A stretch of DNA of 64,000 bases. Origin: Caenorhabditis remanei. Lineage: Eukaryota > Nematoda > Chromadorea > Rhabditida > Rhabditidae. Within the stretch, counting starts at the first letter, position 1. Each line of letters starts with the position of its first letter. This document shows, one piece after another, positions 24,267-37,190 of the stretch. The DNA is taken from contig NC_071333.1 of NCBI RefSeq assembly GCF_010183535.1, positions 16,366,587-16,430,586 of the forward strand. Reading direction: 5' to 3'. The notes under the pieces were generated by a model, which was given only the letters and a program-made list of their open reading frames with translations, did not search any database and was not told the origin of the DNA. The translations under genes and the position numbers were made by a program.

Positions 24267-24298
24267 GTCAACTTTTAGATGACCTCGATGAAATGCTC

Positions 24299-24525
24299 GA
24301 TAAGAGTTTGTATGATGAAAAACAAGTAATGTAGCGACTCTCTTTTGCTATTGATATTTTTGTGCCTTCTACCTACTTTTTCTCTCTTTTAATTTCGAAA
24401 AACTGTACCACTAATAGGCGTTTTGGTTGACTCGCGAGAAGATTTTCAAATCCGATAAGAAAGTTTGGCAGAGGTCGTCTACTGAAATTGTAAAGAAGAC
24501 CGAAAAGATTGGTATGTAAGATAAG
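24299..24525. promoter_or_regulatory. Cluster of three GATAAG motifs upstream of secreted-protein gene A
   Basis: GATAAG occurs at 24299-24304, 24454-24459 and 24520-24525, all in the same orientation. GATA sites mark intestinal promoters in Caenorhabditis. The regulatory role here is inferred. Confidence 0.45.
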
Positions 24526-24594
24526 ATTCCATTTTCGAGGTTGTTTGTGTCTTGTTACTCAACAGTAGATTTTGGAATGCAAACTTTATTTACA

Positions 24595-24600
24595 GAGAGA
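24595..24600 (-). other. Polyadenylation signal of secreted-protein gene B
   Basis: AATAAA on the minus strand about 83 bases after the stop codon at 24683, so gene B has its own 3' end before gene A begins. This argues against an operon. Confidence 0.5.
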
Positions 24601-24682
24601 TAAACATCAACGGTAACATGGAAACCAGACAATGTAAATAATGAAATCGGTATCTTTGTTGCAGATCTTGCAGAATTCACGT

Positions 24683-25499
24683 TTAAGCGGAGCGTGGGTC
24701 CTTTGGAAGATCGGCAATGTTGGCGGCCTTTCCGAGAGCGGCGAACTCAGCAAACTTCTCGAAGTATTCCTCTTGGGCGGCGTTGTTGAGATCGTACTGA
24801 AATGAAAAATGATAATTTGGATGAATTTCATGGATTTGTAAAATTTTCTATGCGAAATGTTGTCAAAATCTGATTTGAGTGATAAAATATCAACCTATAC
24901 GCGTCTTGCTATGCTGGAACAGGTTCAGTTCTCCATTTACTTCCTGCTTTCACTTAAAATTTCTGTGATTTGATCTATACGTGATATGTTGAACATGAAC
25001 ACGTCATTCTAATCAGAGAAGATTAAATTTTTGGAACCTGCACAATTTTGGAGAGCTATAATTTTACTTCTGAAAACTAATTCGACCAGATTCTTACGTT
25101 TCCTGGAGTTGGGTAGAGAACGTAGTGGTTTCCATCATCAGCGGCTTGTCGGCAGATGGTTCCGTTGAAGTTGGTTTTAAGAGTTGGAGCACTTGGAGCC
25201 ATCATGATTTCATGAGCAGATCCGAAAGCCTTCTGGACACGGGATCCCAATGTGTTGGTGAACTTGATGCTAGAGACGTCTTTTCCGAGTTCGGCACGGA
25301 GAGCGTTGATGATCTTGACGTACTTGTCTTCGCATGGCTGAAACGAATTATTGAATTAAACGTTTTCTACAGTAGCACATACCTTCTCTGGCTCTGGCTC
25401 GTAACCTGGTGGCTCATATGGGTCGGCTGGCTTTGGGAGATCGTCATAGGCAGCGAAGACGGTGGCGGCGGAAACAGCGATCAGAAGAATCAGCTTCAT
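24683..25499 (-). CDS. Small secreted protein, paralogue B (nematode-specific, unknown function)
   Basis: Exons are 25499-25383, 25337-25098 and 24796-24683, all joined in phase 0, giving 156 residues. A signal peptide (MKLILLIAVSAATVFA) is followed by a Pro-rich stretch (PKPADPYEPPGYEPEPEK). The core domain contains SAHEIMMAPSAPTLKTNFNG and T-x-x-C, matching paralogue A at the same relative place. The last intron of both genes is phase 0 and is followed by a Tyr-Asp pair, so they share ancestry. The C-terminus differs (ALGKAANIADLPKDP). An AT-rich TTTAAATAC lies about 60 bases upstream and could act as a TATA element. Two cysteines remain in the mature protein. The function is unknown. Confidence 0.85.
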
Positions 25500-26969
25500 G
25501 TTTGACTGTCTATATTATGACTTCTGCAAAAGAAGAAAGACAATGAAAAAGGTTGACGTATTTAAACACAATTTTCAAGGCGACAAGGAGACACGTAAAA
25601 ACGAGGTACGTCTGATTTGTAACATTAATCTACAGTCGTAACAGTGGACAAAAAAGAAAACCGAAACTTAATTGGGTTACGCAGTCTTTTTGGAGACAGA
25701 TAGCTTCTGCTTCTTCAAGTGAGAACTGGCTTTTTTTTTGAATATCCATTTTTATCTGTTGCCAGACAATCGTTCGCCGCGGGCAGAACACAGACATTCA
25801 AAAAAAAAAGAGGAAAAGGCAAGAAATCAGAATGACAAGTGCGTATGTGCCAAATTTCAATAGCTACCCGCTCCTTTTTAAGTCGATTCTAGCGACGACC
25901 TTCGGTCGGTTGAAAGGTAAACCCCTGATATAGATCTAGTTTGAAGAGATAGATACCTAAATGCAGATTAGATCACAATTGAAAAAAGTGCCGAAAAACG
26001 AGGAAGTTACTGTAGAAGTCGTTTCATTTCTCTCTTATATACCTTCTTCTCAGATATAGTAACGAACGGTTGAAGGAACTGGATTTTAATGGGCTTTTAC
26101 ACCTTCAGACTGAAAAGAAGATGTCATTCGTTTCCTTATCGAACTTGATCTAAAAGGGCTTTATAGCACATGTTGTACTTGTAAACAGGGTAATAATTAT
26201 CGAGAATTTTAATTACTGTTGTTTGGGTAAAGTCAAGTATGGATTCGGTTCTTGTCTTGACATACTGCATTTTCTCGAAAACACAATTCTTCACACTTGT
26301 GGCCGGGAGCCTGAAAAAATTTTTGAAAGACATTTTTTTCAAAATTTTTAAAATTTTTTCATGGAAAATGTAATCATTTTTGATGATTTTTTAGAATATC
26401 TTCTATTTCTGAATGATTGTCGAAAATTCGACTTTTTCGCGAAAAAATTCGAAAAATTTTCAAATTTGAATTTTGGCGCCAAGTACGCGGGTCTTGAAAA
26501 GTATGAAATTCTTTAAACCATAAAAGTATTAATTTTCAATTCCTCCTTATTGTGTTTTTGTATTCTCGAAAATTACAGTATCCCGAATCCTCTGACTCTC
26601 TTGCCTCAAAGCTACTGATGTAAATACACGTCAGTATTCCAAGTCTGAACACGGATATCTCACATTTTCTCACGTTCTCACGTAGCTTCTCCTTTTTTCT
26701 TCGTTTTTTATCACAACCTGTCTACGTCTAACGCACAGAACACAAAAGTCAATTTCCAAGCTTAGAACAGCTTTGTGTGATTCCTTCAAATGTTCAGGTA
26801 AGGAAGGCAACATTTATTAAAATGATAAGACAAAAAAAGAAAAAATTACAGTTTAAAGCAAATTCCGGTCATTTAAAACGGTTTGTGCAGTCATTTTGAT
26901 AACAAAGGGACCTGTTAGTAAGATGGAGGATTTGAAAAGAGATCGAATTAAGGTTATGGACACTTGGAG
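25500..26969. other. Intergenic upstream of the secreted pair
   Basis: Promoter region of gene B near 25500, one orphan coding-like exon (26136-26310), and an AT-rich dispersed repeat at about 26311-26510 ending in the GC-richer TTGGCGCCAAGTACGCGGGT. That repeat matches, in the opposite orientation, the element at about 36960. No complete gene is seen. Confidence 0.4.
26136..26310 (-). pseudogene. Orphan terminal-exon-like coding remnant
   Basis: A strong TTTTTTCAG acceptor at 26312 opens 57 codons (LPATSVKNCVFEKMQYVKTR and onward, ending ...NYYPVYKYNMCYKALLDQVR) with worm-like codon choice and a stop at 26136. Directly upstream is a dispersed repeat and no partner exon is visible. It could be the last exon of a gene broken by the repeat, or chance. 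No family is recognised. Confidence 0.25.
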
Positions 26970-28569
26970 TTATCGACGTGGCGGTGGCACGTAAAGCTCA
27001 TCATTCATGCTCATGGTTGATCGACGACTAAATGATATACTGATTTCATCTGGATCTTTTATTCGGATGGGCTCAGGTGCAGCGGCTTCCTCTACAGGGT
27101 CTTCAGGTGATTTCTCAGCAGTGGTTTGTACAACCTGAAAAATACTTATGGTTCATGATTTTAAACAATATCCTCACCTTTTGCTTTTTCATCATCTTTC
27201 GGAACGTAGAGCATCGAGTAATTGTGAACAAAATTGCAAAAACTACGAATACAGACAATCCGCATACAAATCCCAGGTAGAATCCACTGACGTTGAAATT
27301 CCTCTCAATGAGTAATTCAACTAAAAACAAATACTAAAATTTGCATTGCCTGCACCCAAAACTTACTTGCTGGTATCAAAATAAGAATACTCAGAAGAAG
27401 CCCGATACAAGGAACTATCAGAGTAAAGAAGAAAAAATATGGGGTGTTGCAGTGCACTGTTACGACAGAAACAATGTTTGATAAAAGCCAGATGATCTGA
27501 AAATTTAGAAAGTCTTCCTTTGATTATAGCATCACTTTATTCTTTAAGTTCGTTTTCTCTGTGTCAGTTTTCCTCATCCACTTGTACTTCTGGTCTAGAC
27601 AACCCTTTGTTACTATTTCTCCCTTTCATCTGTCCTCTGCCCATAGAGATTCAGATTCGTGTGTAATAATTGGTCCGACCACAAAGAATTCAAACACCAT
27701 CCCCTTTTTTAATATCCAGATTTTTGATACACCACAAAAAGGAACTGGTAGTATATCGGTGACCAGCAGGCGCCAAAACATCTCCGATTTCCCAGTGTCC
27801 GATTTCAAAATATATTGCGGGAAATGTAGGAAAAATGATGACATAGGACGGAGAGAAAGAGAAGGAAAAGATATAATGGTATGCGCTTTGTTTTTACTCC
27901 CTCCTCCCCGTTTTCCTTTCTTCTCACTCATTTCACATTAATTTTGCTGTCCATATTGAGACAGCTGCGATAAAATCAAATTGAATCAACATAACACCTC
28001 AGATTCGTATTCGTGCAAACCAGGTGCCGCTTAGTTTTGCAGCAGTACAGATGTGACAGTACAAGACATAAAATGTACTAACCTGATATACAAAAATTGG
28101 GAGTAGGAAGTGGAACTTGACGACTTCTGAGAGCTCCGGGTGATATGCCTTATAGTGATTTTCATCGGATGCGAATACATTGAGGGTTGTGAAGACCAAC
28201 GACGGAATTATCACCAGGGACTCGACGAGCTAAAATATTCGGTTGGTTAAATAACTTGGTGAAGCTGTGAGATTTATGAAATTATAATATCAAGTATACT
28301 TTTGATGATTTTACTTTTGAGATATACATGGTCAAAGTTGGTCACTGTGAACCTACAAATTTTGGTCAGTGTAGTTTTGTTACAGTGACCAACTTTTATC
28401 GTGTATGTCTCAAAAGTGGTCGGAGCTATCAAATAGTTGTCAACTACAAAAATGTAGCGCTAGCTTTCGAATTTACAAAATGATCAAATGTTGTACGACT
28501 TACCAGCACAGAAAGCAAAAGTAGATTCTTCGAAATCGTCTGTGTGCATTTTGCTGCATTATCTGACAT
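26970..28569 (-). CDS. Four-span membrane protein with acidic and basic cytosolic tail
   Basis: Exons are 28569-28504, 28229-28083, 27496-27367, 27320-27178 and 27134-26970, joined in phase to 216 residues. The start (MSDNAAKCTQTISKNLLLLS) lies 15 bases after a GATTTTCAG acceptor at 28585, a likely spliced-leader site. Four hydrophobic segments are seen: about residues 15-40, 64-85, 90-113 and 122-146. Then come a basic stretch (TFRKMMKKQK) and a tail of about 60 residues that is Pro/Glu-rich and then Arg/Ser-rich (SRRSTMSMNDELYVPPPRR). The first loop, between spans 1 and 2, is hydrophilic (NVFASDENHYKAYHPELSE). The overall shape is like small worm tetraspan proteins. I see no diagnostic motif. 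A hairpin repeat lies in the first intron. Confidence 0.8.
28301..28433. repeat. Hairpin repeat in intron 1 of the four-span gene
   Basis: TTTTGAGATATACATGG...AAAGTTGGTCACTGT pairs with ACAGTGACCAACTTT...GTGTATGTCTCAAAA around a 35-base centre. It is a short MITE-like element that does not disturb the splice sites. Confidence 0.65.
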
Positions 28570-30574
28570 AGACCCGGTTGAACCCTGAAAATCGGAAATA
28601 TAAGATGAGAAATGACAAATCTACCGTGTGAAAAAAGTGACGGGGCTGGAAGACATGTAGCTCTCAACTACTTGAGCCGGATGAGAGACACTAATGCAAT
28701 TTGAGAACGGAAAAGAACCATTTTTGAAGTTCAATTTTACATAGGAAGTCATTCGAGAGAAAAAAGGAAGAACTGAACAGAAAAAGCAAAAAAGTAAGAT
28801 CGAGAAATAAGTGCTGGGTGAAACAAAAATGGTGGAGTGAAAGAAGAGAAAGGAGTTGTGGACAGCAAGAGCGTGACGCCATTTTCAAGGCCTAATAATT
28901 ATACGTTACGAGAATTTGATTTAGTGAAGATTCGGGCTCAATTGAAAAAAAATAGAGAAAAGAAGAAAAGGAAAAGCATGGATAGGAGGACACACGACGA
29001 GAAAAATATAAATATGGGACGACGCAAGAAAGAATGAAAATGGATGGGTTTTTTGTCAAGATTGAATCGGCTGGGACAAAAAAATGTTTTGGGAAACAAA
29101 TTCAGGGTCTGTTAAAAAATTGACTGAAAAATGAGCCCTGAGAGTCTTAAACCAGAAAAAGTGGGCGTGTTCTTAAAAGAATTCCGATATTTCCGGTCTG
29201 AAGAGGTGTAGAAAGATGTACTTTCAGAAAATCAGAAAAGTACAATTTTGGCGAATTTTTTTTTGAAAAGTCTGAGCTCTGGTAAGGAAATGACTGTCAT
29301 GGAAAATTCCGACCTGGAGTATAGTGGAGAGTTGTAAATTCTGAATTTCTGATCACACGTTTCAGAGTTTTAGAGTAAAAATTAAATTTAGTTTCCGAAC
29401 TCTCTATACATATATCAGATTAAGTTTCACAGGGGGAAAAGTCACAAAGTCTCGAAAGGAATAGAAAATAAGTGTGTGTCGGCTTGTAACCATTGTAACC
29501 ATGCCAGAACGAATATCTGAGTGAAAAATTCCGCGTTTCCACATCATGAGAAAAAAAAAAGAAACTGACTGAATAGAAAAAAGGCAAGAATAAAAAAAAA
29601 AGCAACAGACAAACGAGTGAAAAAACGGGAGTGAAAACGCGTGGGGCAGTGGGAGTCACAACAAGAGTCAAAACACTAACACTGAGCGCTGTCAGCCGTC
29701 TAAATTTGATTAGATTCGATCTCCTCTTGCCAAAGATTTTTGATCCTGGTAATGATTAGTGGTTGTTTTAAAATGTTCCACTTAGTACTATTAAGTTGAT
29801 AGTTTCTGGTAAAATAATCAGAAAAAAGTTAGGTTGTTTTGTTGAAGCTGACATAAAAACTGTTTCGAAACTCGAATCAAAAATAGTTGAAATTTTGTTT
29901 ACTATATTATCAATGTCACATGATAGTGTTGAAAACAACAATTATTTTGTATCAAAGTGAGCTATGACATAAAATTATAAAAATTGAAAAGAATAAAGAC
30001 GCTGTGAGAAACTGGAAAAAATACTTGATAGACTAAAACATAGTAGTGGTTACTTGTACAGCAGACATGGACGAAATACAAAATCAGTTGAGATGGTAGC
30101 AAAACATGTGATAGTACCTATGGGCTCCTCTGCACTGATAAGAACACGAAATGAGGGAAATATGATGGTAAAAGGTGGAGAAGAAAAGGGGGGGGGTTCT
30201 GATTGATAATAGGGGTAAATAAACAGATTTCATGTTGACAAGTGTGCCAGCCATCAGTTTTCTTCAAAGCAACAATATTCCTTCTTTCAACCTGAGAAAG
30301 GGGGAGAGATTCAGAGAAATGAAAGAAAACGACCTCCTAGTTAGTGACCAGAAACGGAAGGATGGGAAAACACAAAACTTAATTTGACTATCGGAAATGA
30401 GACCAGAGTGTGAACTAGATGGACGTCAGAAAAATCAGGAAAAATGAACAAGTGAGTAATATCCATTTAGCTCGGGGATTCCAAATGATTTTGTATTCTT
30501 AACGAGTTTTTAATCCATTTTTCGAACAATTCTGATCACTACAAAACGTTTCTCCTAATATCTGCACCTGCAGG

Positions 30575-30845
30575 AGCACGGTTTTAACCATGGTTGGGAA
30601 ATCCCATGCCGAGCTAACATAAATTTTTACAGATCCGACCGGGCCCGGTCGGCCCGGATTCAAAAAAATGCGCACATTTTTTAACAACATTTTTTAAAAG
30701 TTTTTTGAAATTTTCATTTAAAAAATAGTCAAAGTTCTCTCGTACACTTCAGTTTTTATCAATATTCAACAACATAGTCGAAGATTCGACTACAGTTTTT
30801 ACAGAGCGGATCGGGAGTTTCCCAACCATGGTTCTAACCCAAATT
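30575..30845. repeat. Inverted-repeat element with an 18-base perfect palindrome
   Basis: The outer arms pair GAGCACGGTTTTAACCATGG with CCATGGTTCTAAC...GTGCTC. Inside, CCGACCGGGCCCGGTCGG at 30635-30652 is a perfect palindrome, followed by GGCCCGGATT and T/A-rich sequence shared with 9900-10130. It is a dispersed repeat family. Confidence 0.65.
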
Positions 30846-33800
30846 TGCACCCAGTGCTCTGACTGATCCAGCATTTTCTTGGAGCATAAACCAAAAGTGA
30901 AATGTGCACAAATAAATATCAACATAGCATGAGCCGTACAGGAGAGACAGGGAGAGAATGAGAAAAAACAGGAGAGAGCCGGTTTTTGTGCATCTACTCA
31001 GTATTTTTTTTGCACTACGTACAAACATAATGAACAGTGATCATCTTATTTACATAGCACCCCCCCACACTTGTTGTCCGATGCAACGTGTAATTCAATT
31101 CAATTTTTGCGGCTTCTCCTCTCATCGATTTCAAAGATAGTGCGGGAAGTGAGAAATGGTACATAAATGGAATAGTTTTTTTTTTTCGTAAATCATACAG
31201 TTTCAATGAAAGGGGAATAAAAAAATACAAAACGTGGACATGAAACGCGCCGTCCTTTTTTGTTTACTCTGCTCCAGAGAGGCATTTCAATTCTTGCTAT
31301 AGACTAAAAACTGAATTGAAATATTGAAAACTAGGTTCTGAATAGGAAAATCAATTTTAATTCAAATTGAATAGCTTCCGGTCTTCAAGTTCTCAATTTT
31401 GAACACTTATTTTAAAAATCTAATCTAGTAATTTTTACATGGAGGGTCAGATTTCCCACCCACCAAGATTTGTAAATATGATTCTGGAAATGTCTTATTA
31501 GTGACCTTTTTTGTAGCATCAAAAAACAAAAAAAAAGACAGACTTTTTATTTTTCTTACGAGTCATGATTTCTGATTCAGAAGCACGACTCACATTCAGT
31601 CAGAGCTGTGATTTAAACCAGACACTCACAAATTCGTTCTTGTCCACTGAGACAATGAACACTTCCTTTTACGTCAAGTACAATAAAAACGGAACGACGA
31701 CACTTCGCTCAACTTGCCAACACATTATCGAACTCAATTCGGTTTTGATTGTGAAAAAAAACTACTTTTCTTTGCGGAGGGAGAAGTGCGCATCGTCAAG
31801 TTTTGTAGTTGGGAAGAAAATGTAGGAGAAAAAGCGTCAAGCGTCCTTCTTATTTTTCAATTTTTTGTCATGCCGAAAAGATGAGAAAAAAGGAGGAGAA
31901 TGAAACTTGCAAGTTGAAAAACACGGAGGTATGAATTATAGGAAAGATATGTTCGAGAGTAGGGAAATAATCTTGGCCTAGTATATCATTGCATTTGATT
32001 CTTCCCCATTCATTCATTCATTCAAACCAGAATAGATGCTTCTCTCGAAAAAGAATAGAATGGAACGGGCGAGAGATTGTTGTTTCGGTTTTGGGCACCC
32101 ATTTTGTAATCTATAATGATTTCAGTCGTCAACAAAAGATACGTATCACTTTTAGCTCTCCAGAGATAGGCCATATTACTCCTATAGACATTATCACCCA
32201 CGTTATGTCTATACAATAACACAATTCTCAGAAAAAGTGTTCCTTTGAGAAATATTTTTATATGGGAAGCTATTTAGCCACGGCGGCTGACGAGGTCACT
32301 TAGGAGAAAGAGTAAATGAACGGAACAAGAGAAAAAGATGAGTGGGTGGTAAATGCAAAAAACTGACTGAGAACTAGGTGATTGACTAGTTGAATGACCC
32401 TTTGCAGTGAAAAAATCTATTCAGAAATTTAGCAGCGACAGTTCAACTATGAGATTGTGAGAGACAATCAAAAATAAAACTGTCAAGGGAGTTGTTTTTG
32501 AACATTTTTCTCAATTTCATAATACATATATCATTCAATGAAAAATTTAAAGGTAACCGTGAGCAACAAAATCAAACCACTAAATTTTGTTTTCCAACAA
32601 AACCCAACAATTTTGGAGTTAGATAACCGTCATCACAGTCAGTTTTCATATGTAAGAGCGTGAATTGTAGTTTATAGTGACGCAGTTTGATCAGAAGTTG
32701 CTCGAAATCAATACATACATCAGAATTCATAATAATTATCTGAATTCAAAAGCTCTAAATGTGAACTTTTGAATATATCATAAATGGAAGTGTGGGCTAT
32801 AATTTTCATACTCTTGGAATTCAAAATGTTATCCGGAGGTGATGTTGAACAACAATATATCGTCATAACTCAATTGAATAAAAAGCGACTATAAAAAGGA
32901 AACACAAACATACGCCCTTATATTGAACCAGATCGAAGCCCGATATGAAACAGATGCAAACAAAGGAACATAGACCTCACTTTCACTGAAAGTACACAAA
33001 CCGTTGCTCTCCGCCTCTCTTTAGATATATGCGGTACCCATGTGGCAGTTAGGAAACATGATCAACGACCGAAGAAAAAACACCAAAAAGATAGATGGAC
33101 GGCAACATCGGATGTAAAAGGATGAAATGAATGACATAGTTCCTGGAGGGAGAATAACACATAGGTCCATTTCCCGCATAGTGGTAATTGTGGTCTTACC
33201 AATTAAGAATTGTCCGGCGGAGTAGGGGGTAAGAAAAGAAGAAGAAGTGGCGACAATTAAAGGATTCGTGAAAAAAAGTTTTACCTCCTTCTCATGCTTT
33301 CCCTCTTACTTTTTGAAAAAAAAGAATAAAAGAACGGAATAGACCTTGAGATGTCTCACTCCTCCTACTACACCACTTTTCAATTGTTACTTCTCATGCT
33401 AAAATAAAATTATTGGACACCACTTTTGAAGATTCAAGTAACACGGTAATAAAAAAACCGAAAATGAGAAAAGATGGGGGCCATGTAGGCGGGATGTTCT
33501 ATTTCCATACATATTTAATGAGGAAGATGCATCGTTCTCATTTTTCAGAATATTATTTACAAGATGTTAGGGTCGCACATTAGAAAACATCTGTTGTTTA
33601 TGAAAGCGATATTCTGGAAGAATTACTGAGAGGGAAAGTGGAGAAATTGAAATCTGAGGCTAATTTCATAGTCAAGTGGAATCTTGAGTTACTTGACTTT
33701 TTTCAAATCTTTTCACACATTTCCCACATTTCCCACAACAAGGAAAAAATCCAGAATATGAACATGTGACTAAAGTTTAGTGGGAAGGAATGCGACTATT

Positions 33801-36800
33801 AGCTTCTAACGACAAGGTTTTTATTTTGAGTGACTCATTTAGACTTGGAAGTCCACCAACAATACATAAGTGGGACAATAAGAAATAATCAATGAATTCT
33901 GATGTTTTTCTGTTTATTGGATTGAATATGACCAATTGGTAGCCGAAAGATTATGAAAGACGAGGATTAATCATTATTGTATTCAGACAATAGGAAATGG
34001 TCAGAAAAATACAAAATCTGGCTGAAAATGGGACACTAGAATTTTTTATAAATGTGAAAAGATATGAGGACAACATTGATTAAAAAATGGGTTGTTGACA
34101 TAAATTGTCTAAGATACTCTTAAAAACAGATAAAACGTTTTTGAACCATTTATGAAAGTTTTTTACCTGGAGCTGCAAATAAATGTCATGGAAATCACAG
34201 GGTAGAACTATGACATACGGAAAATGAGTTGTTATATATTATTATTTAAAATCCACATGGAAATGGAAAAATCATAGTTTTTAAGAATTAAAAACTTCTG
34301 GCAATCAAAATTGAGTCTGTTTTTCTACGCTTCACATGCAGATACATCTAAAAAAAATATACAACCTGAAAAGACTAAAAGAATCCAGCAACGAAATGCG
34401 GAATTTTCCCAGCAAGCCTACCAGAATTTCTGGTAGAACAGATGCCAGCCAGCCGCTTTTCTGTGTCAACACCTTGTCATTATAGGATTTGGTTGTGTTT
34501 AGAGGGAGAGAGCGGTTGAAAGGAAAACGAACAGTGCAATTATGGTTTGAGGGCAAAAGTGGAGGAGAGAGGGCACCTGCTTAACCGTAATGCAATGATT
34601 CATGAGTTTAAAAGCAGATGTCGGTGGAGAAGAAAGAGAAGTGAAGTGAACAAGAAGGTTAGAAAGTAGAACAGATTTCATCGTTTAATGAAAGTTATAG
34701 GTTAGTCACTCAGGTCATGCAGTTTATTACGTAGAAACAAGATGTCTATTAAAACGAAAGCTTCACCAACACCCCCGGGAACAAAACAAATAGTTACTTC
34801 TTCCCCCCGATCTTGATCATTTCACTTATAGAATTTGAATAGAAATCGAAATTTTTCGGACACCCCTGTGTCAACACTTATTCTCTCTTCTCGCCTTCTT
34901 TTCAATTTTATAAAAACCGTATTTGTCGCTGCTTCTCGGTTTTTCTGGTCATTCCAAAGTTCAGAACCTCAAAATTAAGAAATTATGATTGTTCCCTACT
35001 TGTTGTACGTTGTCGATAATTAAGATAGTTATGTGATATGCAATTTGGACTTTACCCATTCCATTCTTCTGAGAACCAAAGAAAGAACAAAAACGGATAT
35101 CGAACAGTGATCAAGAGATTCTTTGATACGATGAAGGAGATTGCACTTTTAGCCAGTTTTTCCGAGACTATTCCACTTTATCTACATCGTCGTCTGCAGC
35201 CTGTCTATGTCCTATCGCAATGATACATGTCCTCTTTTTGCCCTCCTCTCTCTAGAATTGCCACAAACCTGAACTGTATTTGAAGACGCTCCGCCCACTG
35301 GAATCAGTACAAGAGGGAAGTCTGCGATCAGAGGAAAGATGTCTGCATTGCCTCATTCAGCGATTGCGATATTTGAATGGATTCTGGAATCTGGATTTTG
35401 GCCTGAAACTTACGTCTCCGCTTCTAACTTCCATTTGCAGAGTTCATGAATTCTCTGGAAATGGATTAGAACCGTGAAATGTTAGTATGATGGTCCCTTG
35501 GTTATTGGTAAGTATTATTAAGTTATCGAAATACACAGAACTATTTTTACAAGTACATGACATAACTAGAAAGACACAACTGTAGTTTTGTGACTTTTCC
35601 AGGGTGTCAGACAACTTGAAATTTTCAGATTTATACTTTCAAGCTATATCATAATAATGAATTGTTGACTCACGATGATCAACCTTGATACGAAAGAAAT
35701 AAGAATTCAAAATGACGCTATGGAGAATCAAACCTCTGAATAATGTTAAAATATGTACCTTTATATCTTTTTTCAATAGAGTCTGATTGAAATTAGAATT
35801 GAATTAACCTCTAATTCTTAAATATTGGCGTCATGCTGTTCTATGAAAATGTAGAAACAAAGTTCAGATTTAACATTTTTTCAGAGATGGTTCTATAAAA
35901 CCGTTGAAAACATAACAAAAAATGTCACAAGATAATACTATGAGTTAAAAAAAATCGAACTGAAAGAGTGGTCAACATGCAATATTATACATTTCGTTTT
36001 TTTTCGACAGTTCCATTAACCAACAACCATATTTAACTGTTCAAAGTTCAATTCGATGAAAGAATACACAATTTATGTATGCTTTTGATAATACAAAAAA
36101 GCTGCTATTGCATTTCTACATTTTCATAAAACTTGTAGAATATTTTATTTTGAGTTACCTGCCACATGAAACGTTCCGCTTCATAATTTTCAAGTTATAT
36201 ATTTTTTAATTTTTCTGAGCTTGTTTCAATAACCCGCGGAAATCTAAAAGATCTCCATCATTAATCTGCAAACTAATTTCAAATTCTGAATTTCATAGTT
36301 CGCAGCAGACCATTCAGACATATTTCTACTTCCTGCACTAACTACTAAATAATCCGTCAACTGCGAGGAATAAAGAATCGGCCGTGCGTCAGATATGTAT
36401 GTACATACGATGTACATTCCAAAGATCGTTTTGAATAATTTTATGTGCTAAAACTTTTCTAGCGTTAAGCAAATGGAAATAGGAAAAGCAGTGAATGTTT
36501 GGAAATTTTTTAGCAAAGAAAAAAAAATTAAACAAGTGGACTCAGTTTGAACGAGCAAGTTTATTTTACTGTTCCCACTTTGATCTTTTGTTTTACATCT
36601 TTTTTTAATTCATGGAATCATGTTTCTTAAAATACAACGAGGATGTAAAACCACTAATCATCTAATGCGCATTAGCACCGTTCCACTTTTCCTCAACACG
36701 GAACACCAAACCAAACAGGAAGGAACGTGTATGATCAATACAGTCTGAAAATATTATTTTGAATCATGTTCTGATCAGAGTTTGTGTTTCCGTGTATATT

Positions 36801-36959
36801 ATGTACATGTGTTATGATGTTTGCAACGTATCTCTTTCACCAAAAAGGAGAAGAATAGAAGGATGAAACCTGGGAGGTTCAAAAAGCATTGTGGTTTGGA
36901 GTCAGCAATAAATAACGATGAAAGTTCAAAATGTTACTGTATTTCATATTTTCATATTT

Positions 36960-37190
36960 GTCAAGGCGTGGGCTGGCCCGGCCTGAAGGACCGGGTACTT
37001 GCCGCCAAATTTCAAATTTCAAATTTTTTCGAATTTTTTCGAAAATTCTGAAAAATCATCGAAAATGTTCACATTTTCAATGAAGAACTGAAAAAAGGCT
37101 CATTTTTTGAATCCGGGCTTTTGGGTTCGGCCGAGCTTTCAAAATTTTTTTGAGGTCCGCCCGGCCCGTCCCCGGTCTTGACAAGTATGC
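36960..37190. repeat. GC-ended dispersed repeat
   Basis: The left end GTGGGCTGGCCCGGCCTGAA and the right end GGTCCGCCCGGCCCGTCCC flank AT-rich DNA with CTTGCCGCCAAATTTCAAAT. Part of it matches the reverse complement of 26440-26500, so at least two copies lie in this window. Confidence 0.5.

Noticed and set aside
23433..25499. Operon joining the two secreted-protein genes
   Set aside because: Their coding regions are about 460 bases apart. The upstream gene has its own AATAAA, and the downstream gene has its own TATA box.
27561..27941. 126-codon plus-strand frame
   Set aside because: It lies within an intron of the minus-strand four-span gene, is low in complexity and has no recognisable domain.
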